A DNA stretch of 64,000 nt from Utricularia gibba. Its lineage: Eukaryota; Streptophyta; Magnoliopsida; Lamiales; Lentibulariaceae. The notes beneath the pieces are model-generated. The model had not been told where the DNA came from and ran no database searches. It saw only the letters and a list, made by a program, of their open reading frames with translations. The first letter of the stretch is position 1. Every line of letters begins with the position of its first letter. Below are positions 54,744 through 64,000 of the stretch, one piece after another. Both the position numbers and the translations under genes were made by a program. The stretch is taken from the NCBI GenBank assembly GCA_002189035.1, contig CM007990.1, forward strand, positions 1,178,001-1,242,000, given 5' to 3'.

Positions 54744-57700
54744 ACTTCAAGGGCAAGAAACAAGTGTACTGTAGTTGCATGCAAGAGAAGAGGGATTTTT
54801 GGGTTCTAATTTATAGAGAAATTTTTGAATAATTTTTTTTTAATTTCCATATTAATTTCAACTTTAAAATAGTGGAGATACTCATATTATGGAAATAGAG
54901 AAAGCCAATACTAAAAATATCACATCACTGTTAAAATAGAATTATTAAAAACAAATATCCCGATTAAAATAGAAATGTTTCCATATTTATACTTCACGGT
55001 AATAGAACATATGGAAATAGAAGAAAACATTAAAAAATACTAAATTTTTATTAATGGTTAAAAAAATACTAATGCTTAATGAAACTAAGAATACATAGAA
55101 TTGGAATGTGTCATCCCATTCTTATGTGTCATCATAAGAATGGAAGATGTATTTAAAAATTTATGTACTAATAACAATGTATGTTTAGCAAATCGATTTA
55201 ATAGTCCGAAAAACTCCAAATTAAGAATTTTTATATGAATTTTATTAAACAAATCAAGTTATAAACTATTTATTCTAAATGTATCTATTGAACATAATAT
55301 TATTTTAATTATATATATTCAAAAATGATATATAAAAAATTAATTTTAATCATATAACACGTGTCTATCTAAATATAAATAATTCAAATACAATTTTAAT
55401 TAAAACATCCTACCAAACAGACCCTAACTGGTGAAAAATTATTAAAATTGGAGTGAACCAAAATTCTCCACCTTTCATGTCAATTATTAGGGTTTGTGTT
55501 CTATGCATGGAATAGATGAGATAATCTAATAATTGAGTTATATAATTACTATTTATGTGCACATGGTATGCTCAAGACATCAATTATGTTACTGTGTTTG
55601 TCTCCATTTATGTTTGCCAAAAAAAAATATTAAGTATAAATTAATTATATTGTAAAAAATATAAATTTATTTTTTGTTCAATTTTTAAGTTGGATTTATT
55701 TTAAATTGATAACGTATGGTCATGTACGTTATTTTTATTTTTTTTTTCTGAAAATTATATTATATTATTAATTCAACTTTGATATATTTAGAATTTACCA
55801 GCACCTACCCTACTATCATAGACCATGGGCACAGCGGATCCAAATTATTTTATACCACGCGCGCACTTGTGGTCCATTTCTCCATTTTATTATTAATTTA
55901 ATAATAATAGTAAAAAGAAACCGCCTAAATTATAGACAGCTACGCGGTGTGCGGCGTACAACACTGCACTGCACACCTCACACCAATATTTTTAATTTTA
56001 GAAAAAAATTCATTAAAATTTCCCCAAATTTCGAAATATTTTCTTAATTTTACTAAAAATCTGAAATTTTTTCGAATTTTGAATATAATTTTTAAATGTG
56101 AGAGAAATTAAAAAAAATGCGGGATCCATCTACACCCATTATTAACTCCCACGTGGCCCGTCTCTGTCCTCCAGCTCCGGCACCGAGAAACCTGGCGCAA
56201 TCGCAACCGTACATCTAGATCGACGGTTCACCGGCCTCGAGCACGCACCTATGCCAGTGTTTTCGATGACTTGTATCCGTATGAGGGTGGACGGTTCGGT
56301 TTATGATACAGTTATTAGTTTTGACCCACAAATTATTTAATTTAATTTTCGGATTTAATTATCATATCTCAATAAATTATTTCTATATGCATTAACGATT
56401 TTCATCCTAATTATCTACTACATCGATCCATTTTGTAGTTATTGATTTGATTATAATATTTGTATACTTTAATACTTTATATGTTAAGTTAGGAGGTATA
56501 TGAAAAGTGGATATATAATAATATAATTTTATCCCAATTATTTCTCTTCCTTTATTTCATTCCATATTCATGTTTTAGCATATTTCGATTATAATTTATC
56601 TCATCTACCAAATATCATATTTTTTCCTATTTAATTATTCTTCTTTATATTTTCTATCAAACACATTTTATATAGAGCATTTAGAAATAATTATTCTGAA
56701 TTTCTCTTGTACACTATGATAAATTATATATATATATAAGATGATCATTTTTACCACATACTTAAGGGAAGTTGATCACTTTTTTAATACATACCCTCAG
56801 AAATTGCAAACCTCCTTTGGTGTAAGGGGGCCACTTGGGGGTGGCTAGGCCCCCACACCCCCAAAGTAGCAATTAAACGTGGGATCATTTTTCCAGGGGG
56901 GCGACCGCCGGTCGTAATTAGCATCTAATTAATTAATGCTTGGGCTTCCCCCAATTGGATATGGATGGGCATGCACCACCCACCACCTACCTACACACTC
57001 TACTCCTCATGACTGTGTGTTTGTTTCACACCCAATTATAATAATTTTTTTAAGTATTTATTGAATTTAAGCAACCTCCAATAGCACCTACCTTTAAGTA
57101 ATTAATATTTTAAAATAATTTTTTCATCAAATACAAAAAAAACATCAATCTAAAAGCATTTTGATTTTTAATAGAAATTGATGTTGAAATTTTTAAGAAT
57201 AATTTGAAAAATAAATTTACAAAGAATGCTTAATAAATTAGAAATTGAAATTTTATCATTTTTTTAAAGAATTCTTGATTTATATTCTTCATTATAGCAT
57301 TGATAATCAAAGTAATTATAAATTTTTTGTGAATTATAAATTTATTACAAAGAAACCCTAATTTTTTTACCATATGAATTATGGAAAGAAGCCAATTTAA
57401 TGCAGAAGTAGGGGACTGATTGGCCAAGGGAGAATTTTAAGTACACCTGTTATTATTACAAAGTCAAATTGAATAGAAAGAAAAAAAATTAATATAATAC
57501 CTTAATTTTTGCAAAATCTCAAACACCTGTTAATGATGCTATGCCCAAAGGAAACCCTAGACATGGGAAATTTGGCATCCAAATTGTGTGCATTAGTCTT
57601 GATTTTTTAATGAAATTATTGTGTTTTTAACCCATGGTGGGGATTGAGGCACAAAATGAAAAAAAAAAAATCAAACATGAAGATATTTCAAAATGATATT

Positions 57701-58959
57701 AATATAATAATATGTATAAAATGATTATAATTTTTAAATTTAATTTTAACTCAATCATAATTTAAAATAAATGTGGATAATATTTAATATTGCAAAACTA
57801 TATTTTATTTATTTATGGATGCTTCACATGTAGTAGTGTGAAAATTAGGGATCAAGATGTGATGTCCTACCGTGAAAGCACAGAAATGGTTTAGGAGAAT
57901 CTCATATTGAATACAAATACATAAAAGTATGAGATTAATTAAAATGATTATGTAAATTTTACACGAGATCTTTTTTGAATACGATAAAGAGTTTTTGATG
58001 AAAACTCCAAAGTTAAGTGTACTTGGATTGCAATAAAATGTGAATGAATAATCTTTGAAAATGTAGGTTAAAAATGAAAAAAAAAACATATAATTATAAA
58101 AATTGGATGAACGAAATTGATAATATCGTGTAAAACATGTATGGATATTTACATCAAGAATCTAAGTCACATCATATTTAATTATTTTTTAGGGAATAAA
58201 ACATGTTTAATAATACTAAATGTCATTATTTGTTTATGAATTTTGTTTTGTTTTTTTGTAGTAGAGCATGAATATTATTTATTTGTTGTTTAAAGGAAAA
58301 TGAGATCATTTATGGAATTTTTTGCTGAATTTCAGCTGCAAGTCATCTTCTCACATGACTTTTCTTTGCAGCGGACACGCATCGCACACCTCTAAAGAAG
58401 ACCGGAGACGCATCGGGGTTGTCCACGTGTTGTTGAACCCTCTCACGCAAAATGAAGAACTGTCTTTGGAGGTTGAGAAGAGGTGGGCACGTAAGGGGTG
58501 AGTGAAGAAAATTTAAAGAACTGGTTTTGAGAAAAAAAAGAGCCTAATGGAACACCCATTTCGCTCTCATAAAGAAAATATTCGGTAGACTTTATGCTGT
58601 GATTCCAAATTCCCACCTTTTTCTGTAGTGTATGTATTTCAGTTTGTGGGATTTTTTTGTTGTTGTTATCACCTGCTCTTATCTGGGGTAGTGCTGCTTT
58701 TCTTCCTTTTTCTTTTTCATTTTTTTTCCAGTGTTGTTTCTTGGTTCTTTGAGTTTCTTTCAACTGCTCGTATGCGGCATTTTAGTTACGGTCTGTACCG
58801 ATAAAGTATCCGATTTTTAGGTAGACAACCTTTTTTTCCCTCTGGCCGCCGTCACTGTGCTTTTTTGGTGAAAGTTCTTTATTTTGCGGGTGGGTTTGAG
58901 AAATGGGTCACTGTTGAAATTCTTCGATTTGCAGTTGAGATGGTTTCAGTGCCTTGAAG
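54744..58959. other. Long AT-rich gene desert
   Basis: No gene seen in 4.2 kb. Most is AT-rich with frequent homopolymers. Non-AT islands: 56140-56300 (GC-rich, no ORF), 56820-56970 with an inverted-repeat cluster (separate entry), and 58330-58959, probably the promoter and leader of the KUP gene. Minus ORFs 57805-58089 and 58443-58763 have no recognisable domain. Confidence 0.55.
56826..56864. repeat. Overlapping GC inverted repeats in AT-rich DNA
   Basis: GGGGGCC at 56826-56832 pairs with GGCCCCC at 56848-56854. TTGGGGGTG at 56835-56843 pairs with CACCCCCAA at 56856-56864. The two hairpins are mutually exclusive. Function unknown. Confidence 0.75.
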
Positions 58960-61900
58960 ATGGATTTTGAGAGTGGGACTCATCGGAGTCAACTAAAGGT
59001 GGGTTTCTGTTATCTTGAAGTTGTTGACTGGTTCATTGTGTCTGGTTGCTCAAGATTATCATTTTCAGAGGGAGTCTTGGAGAACAATCTTTTCATTGGC
59101 TTATCAGAGTTTGGGAGTTGTTTATGGAGATTTGAGTACTTCCCCGTTATATGTTTACAAGAGCACCTTCGCTGAAGATATCGTGCACTCCGATACAAAT
59201 GAAGAAATCTATGGTGTTCTGTCACTTGTCTTTTGGACACTAACTTTGATTCCTCTGCTGAAGTATGTCTTTATTGTCCTAAAAGCCGATGATGATGGCG
59301 AAGGCGGCACCTTCGCCTTGTATACACTGCTGTGTCGGCATGCCAAGCTTAATTCTCTTCCTAGTTGTCAATCGGCAGATGAAGAGTTATCTTCGTATAA
59401 AAAGAATTTAACTAGTCCTTCTCCGTCCTCCTTCCGGGCACGGCTGAAATCAACCCTTGAACGACACAAAAGCTTGCAAAGAGTTCTGCTGGTGCTGGCC
59501 CTTCTTGGTGCTTGTATGGTGATTGGAGATGGAATACTGACTCCCGCGCTATCAGGTATTGCTCTTTTGTTTTTTTAAATTCCCATGTCGAGTTAGCTTG
59601 TTTGCATACTTTAGATCAATAATTTGTTTGTTGCCCTTTTCCAGTGTTCTCTGCAGTTTCCGGTGTGGAGCTTGCTATGGAAAAGCATCATCACAAGTGT
59701 AAGACTCTGAAGCCCTGCTTTGTGACTTGCTTTGATTCATCGATCATCATCATCTTTGCTAGTCCCCATGTTCGAAATTTCCTGCTAATCTTGATACTTA
59801 TGGATGCTAAGTAGAAAGTCAACTCATTTATGACAAAGGACTCCAGGGTTATGTGAACTTTCTTCATTGGGTTGAAATGAGGATCCTATTTTGTGACTAT
59901 GGTATACAATGGATTAATGCTAAATGACAGGATTTTGAGCTCTACCATGTTCAAGTTTCTTCCTAAGCATCTCCTTCCAGGACTAATGCTTTGTCGTCGT
60001 ATCGATAGTTTGCGTTGTTACTTTGGAATGTTCTGAAGTTTAGTCATCTCTGCAGATGTGGAACTTCCAGTCGCTTGCATCATACTGATAGCACTGTTTG
60101 CCCTTCAACATTATGGAACCCACAGGGTGGGATTCCTCTTTGCACCTGTTGTCATTACTTGGCTTCTTTGTATGGGATCCATTGGTGTCTACAACATTTT
60201 CTACTGGAATGTTCATGTTTACAAAGCTCTATCACCATACTATATCTACATATTTTTGAAGAAAACTCGAAGACAAGGTTGGATGTCCTTGGGAGGAATT
60301 TTGCTCTGCATAACAGGTGAGTCAAGTTCATCTTCCTTCTCGAGATGCTTCCATTACAGGTTTTTGACATGTTCCACTTCAAATGCCCCAGGTTCGGAAG
60401 CAATGTTTGCTGATCTTGGTCACTTTTCACAGCTATCTGTTAAGGTCTGAGATCTCCTTCTCTTCCTGGATACACAACCATCGTTTAAGCTGACCTTCTG
60501 GTTCTTTTTCTGGCTTCCAGATTGCCTTCACAACTTTCGTCTACCCGTCTCTTGTGCTTGCATACATGGGCCAAGCTGCATATCTCTCCCAGCATCACGA
60601 CATGGAAAACGACTATTCGGTCGGATTCTACGTCTCGGTACCCGGTAATAATCTTCATAGCAATGCAGATACAGAAACAATGTGATCATCATGGTAACTG
60701 TATTCACAAGCTGTGCTGCTACTTGTGCCTCAGAGACTCTCCGGTGGCCGGTTTTGGTGATTGCTATTTTAGCTGCAGTTGTGGGCAGCCAAGCTGTTAT
60801 TACCGGGACATTCTCGATCATAAAGCAGTGCACAGCTTTAGGCTGCTTTCCAAGAGTAACAATAGTCCACACATCCTCAAAGATTCATGGCCAGATTTAT
60901 ATCCCTGAGATCAACTGGATTCTGATGAGCCTGTGCCTCGCGGTAACGATCGGATTCCGAGACACCCGCCGGATGGGAAATGCTTCAGGTAAAATCAGTT
61001 TGCTGTTCTATGGACATGAAGGGGTTTTGAAGGTAACAGGGTGTTCTTGTTCTCTGTTTCCATGCTCAGGGTTGGCTGTGATCACTGTGATGCTTGTGAC
61101 GACGTACTTGATGTCGCTTGTCATCGTGCTATGTTGGCACCGGAGCGTCATCGTAGCGACGGCGTTCGTCGTGTTTTTCGGGACGATAGAAGCTCTCTAC
61201 TTCTCAGCCTCCCTGATCAAGTTCACGGAAGGAGCTTGGGTTCCCATTGTGATATCCTGTTTCTTTATGGCTGTGATGTGTGTGTGGCACTACGGCATCC
61301 GTAAAACTTACGAGTTCGATGTCCAGAACAAGGTCTCCGTCGACTGGCTCCTCGGACTCGGTCCCAGCTTGGGAATCGTTCGTGTTCGCGGCATCGGTCT
61401 CATCCACACGGAGCTGGTGTCAGGGATTCCGGCCATCTTCTCCCACTTCGTCACCAATCTCCCGGCCTTCCATCAAGTCCTGATCGTCCTCTGTGTGAAG
61501 TCCGTCCCCATCCCACACGTCCAGCCGAACGAGCGGTTTCTGGTCGGCCGCATCGGCCCGAGAAAGCACCGTATCTACCGATGCATCGTCCGGTATGGTT
61601 ACCGTGATGCTCACAGAGATGATCTCCAGTTCGAGAACGACCTCGTCTTCAGCATAGCGGAGTTCATCCGCACCGGCAAACCCACACTACCGGAAGAAAA
61701 CGAGGCCGATGATCCCTCCCAGGGAATGGTGGTGGTCGGCACCCCCTCCACCCACCCCGACGGGATCAAACTCTGTGAGGACGACGGAGAGCAGCCAGCG
61801 GATGAGAACACCTCACAGACGACGCCGGGTCCCTCCCAGGACCGCGAAATACAGTCACCCCGGCCCGTGCCCGTAAAACGGGTGAGGTTCATCGTCCCGG

Positions 61901-62145
61901 AGAGCCACAAGATCGATAAGGCGGCAAGGGACGAGCTCCGGGAGCTGATGGAGGCGCGGGAGGCCGGCGTGGCGTACATTCTGGGACACTCGTACGTGAG
62001 AGCGAAGCAGGGATCGAGCCTGGTGAGAAGGATAGTGATCAACGTGGGGTATGATTTCCTGAGACGAAACTCAAGGTCTTCGACGTATGCGCTCAGCCTG
62101 CCGCAGACTTCCACCTTAGAAGTAGGAATGGTATACCAAATATGA
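58960..62145 (+). CDS. KUP6: KUP/HAK/KT potassium transporter, KUP6 type
   Basis: Eight exons: 58960-58998, 59069-59555, 59645-59698, 60056-60316, 60392-60444, 60521-60644, 60734-60988 and 61070-62145; 782 residues, the same as Arabidopsis KUP6. It is a K+/H+ symporter-family membrane protein with about 12 spans in the first ~500 residues and a cytosolic C-terminal region. Seen: the signature [106 protein letters not shown] and [18 protein letters not shown] at 58960 ([13 protein letters not shown]) gives the usual short first exon. KUP6/KUP8-type members act in K+ efflux and water-stress or ABA responses (family). The C-terminal linker is acidic and GC-rich. Confidence 0.93.
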
Positions 62146-62591
62146 CGACAACAACGCAGATATGCAAATCTTTTTCCCTGTTCTTTGTAGGAATCCCAAT
62201 CAAAAGTTCCGATCTTGAATGTTAAACATAAAGATTTCTAGCTTTTTCAGACAGGTTATTATCTCCAAAAGGACTCTGACCAGTGGATTCTGTAAATTGT
62301 CAACCAGGAGAAAGAGGCATCTACCTGCCTTTGCCTGAAAGAATACACGAAAAGGAAGGTGAAGATGGGGGGGAGCTAACTCTGGAGAATGAAATGGTGT
62401 TGAATTCACACTACTAAAAGAACTGGAAAAAAGAGAGAGAGCGAGAGAGAGAGGGAGATGTTGGACCACAGCCATGTTTTGGAAATGGAGAAGCTTTGAT
62501 CGATGGCCCCCCAGTGTGTATGCATCCACATCAGGATGTTGTGGGTATGGTCGTCTCCGGTGAGATTCCGGGGTTGCTCAGCTTCTCCCTT
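62146..62591. other. Spacer between convergent KUP6 and ATL genes
   Basis: No gene seen; presumably the two 3' UTRs. A GA-rich run occurs at about 62431-62459. Confidence 0.6.
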
Positions 62592-63613
62592 TCATGGCGA
62601 ATTGGCATTGACGGCATCGGAAAAATGACTGGAGCTTGGGGATCTTTTGCCTTCCTTGGACCACAGCCATATCTTGGAAACGGAGAAGCTCTCACCTTTG
62701 GCCCCGATCTTGATCCTCTTTCCATCTGCTTCAGCATTACTCTCGTCTGCGTCTAGATTCCGGATTTGCCCACTTCTCACTTTCACAGGCCTCACATCAC
62801 TGACCCCATCCACATTTTCTAGATCTCCTCCACCTCTTCTACTACTCGGGCAAAACGCGACCTGCAGGTCCAAATCATCCACCACATACTGAAATGATCC
62901 CATTGAGTAGCACCTTCTGGCGTCCAAATCGCTGCTGCTGCTCCCCCTGCTTCGCTTTCTCTAATCTGGTTGCTGTTGGAAGTGTTCGTGCTCCGGAACT
63001 TGCCCAGTCTCACTGAAAACACCCTTTTCTCGCTGATAGCAGCACCGTTCTCCTCCTCCTCACGCCTAGGCACGCAGGGGATCCTGAAGGAGCTGGCAGC
63101 ACTTCTGAAGCTCCCATCCTCGTTCTCCTTGGCATCTTGCGCAAGGAAAAGGGGATTCTCGAAAGAGAACTCCGGCGAGAAAATGACCCCCCTGCAGAGA
63201 GGACATGTTGAATTGGAAAGCAGCCATGTGTCGATGCAATCGATGTGGAAGGCGTGGCTGCAAAGGGGAAGCAACCTCAGCTTATCCATTTCTGCGAATT
63301 CACACAAACAGACCGCACAATCGAAAGGCTCCTTGGAACCCACAATATCCTTGTACATAAACACTGGGAGTGCATCAATATAGGCCTGATCTAAACCAGA
63401 ATCATGAAGGTGAAAAAGCTGCTGCAACTGCCTTTGAAAAGGACCGGAAGACATCTCCGGGAAGCGATGAGACTGCATAGATCTCTGCTTCAGAAGCAGT
63501 CGTATGAGCAAATGCATAAGGGCGACCACAAAAAGCAAAACCGCAGAAAGCACAATCACAAACAGAATCACGGGACTGACTCTGCTCCCAAATATCGACT
63601 GAATCCACGACAT
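62592..63613 (-). CDS. ATL-type RING-H2 E3 ubiquitin ligase (ATL46/47-like), one-base frameshift
   Basis: Intronless minus-strand gene. With one base restored the product is about 340 residues. Seen: a membrane span ~13-40 (SPVILFVIVLSAVLLFVVAL), the GLD motif (SGLDQAYIDALPVF, 72-85), and a complete RING-H2 (Cys99, Cys102, Cys118, His120, His123, Cys126, Cys137, Cys140) with the ATL-type spacing. It recruits an E2 and ubiquitinates membrane-near targets. The C-terminal part SMGSFQYVVDDLDLQVAF and SFSVSKIWLWSKEGK is conserved in ATL46/47-type proteins, but it lies in another frame. The shift falls in a C-run at 62943-62947 (plus strand), at about residue 223; six C instead of five would restore it. 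Without correction the protein ends at 62819 with an unrelated tail of about 40 residues. Confidence 0.85.
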
Positions 63614-64000
63614 GATCCCTTCAACTTCACTCCCAATTCAAACCCACCCACCAAAACCCAGATGGGAAATCAGCTCCCTCACCTGAAATTACCCCGATCG
63701 GGCTGAAACAAGCATTGATTCCGAAGTGGGGTGAACCAGATTTCCTCCACACCATATCCCCTGTACCAGAATCAAGCAATTCAAGAAACTAAAGCGGGCT
63801 TGGGCGCCGCACGACTTGATTTTCAGGGTCCCCTAAAAAAGGGTACGTGGAGTAAAACCCCAGACTGTAAAAGGGAATTTGGACAGTGAAGCTGAAAGAA
63901 AGAAAAAAGCAGGAGATCTGGTGTAAGAGTTAAGAGCGTACACCTGCTGCCATTACACTGAATCCCGGAAATTAAAAATCCCCACCATCCCACAGTGTTT
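63614..64000. other. Leader and promoter side of the ATL gene
   Basis: No further gene seen up to the right edge. Probably the 5' UTR and promoter of the minus-strand ATL gene. Confidence 0.55.

Noticed and set aside
61041-62114. ORFs in other frames of the GC-rich KUP6 last exon (up to 167 codons)
   Set aside because: They are shadows of the GC-rich KUP6 coding frame, which is conserved through the whole segment.
1-64000. Retrotransposon or endogenous viral coding sequence
   Set aside because: No reverse transcriptase, integrase, protease or capsid-like ORF was found on either strand.

Overview
This window is nuclear DNA from a flowering plant, most likely a eudicot. It carries multi-exon genes with GT-AG introns, plastid- and peroxisome-targeted proteins, PLS-class PPR genes, a cytokinin receptor and FLC-type MADS-box genes, all separated by very AT-rich spacers. 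I could not fix the family; an asterid is only a guess. No rRNA, tRNA, CRISPR array or autonomous transposon was seen. Exon models below were built by hand from frame, splice sites and remembered family sequences, so the outer UTR limits are unknown.

Left part (1-5 kb): first exon of a STE20/SPAK-type kinase running off the left edge; an EMB8-like alpha/beta-hydrolase; and a peroxisomal dienoyl-CoA isomerase (DCI1) with a one-base frameshift. Middle-left (5.9-18.9 kb): a head-to-tail array of four FLOWERING LOCUS C-type MADS-box genes (called FLC-A to FLC-D here). They share a seven-exon plan and a last exon that encodes a DLNxxP (EAR-type) repression motif. FLC-B has lost nearly all of exon 3, and also exon 5, yet stays open. 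Locally duplicated DNA lies upstream of FLC-C and FLC-D.

Centre (20.8-39 kb): an AHK3-type cytokinin receptor, a satellite-like array with 141-bp monomers, an atypical LRR receptor-like kinase followed at 112 bp by a PPR gene, an ankyrin-repeat protein and a BAHD acyltransferase. Right (41.6-64 kb): CCT5, SUFE2, a small serine-rich-type protein, plastid MENG (phylloquinone methyltransferase), a second PPR gene divergent from MENG, PANK1, a small one-pass membrane protein, a KUP6-type potassium transporter and an ATL RING-H2 ubiquitin ligase.

The genes are mostly independent housekeeping or signalling genes and not a pathway cluster; the FLC array is the one true gene cluster. Three genes (DCI1, MENG, ATL) each lack exactly one base in a G/C homopolymer, which points to consensus errors in the assembly more than to three pseudogenes.
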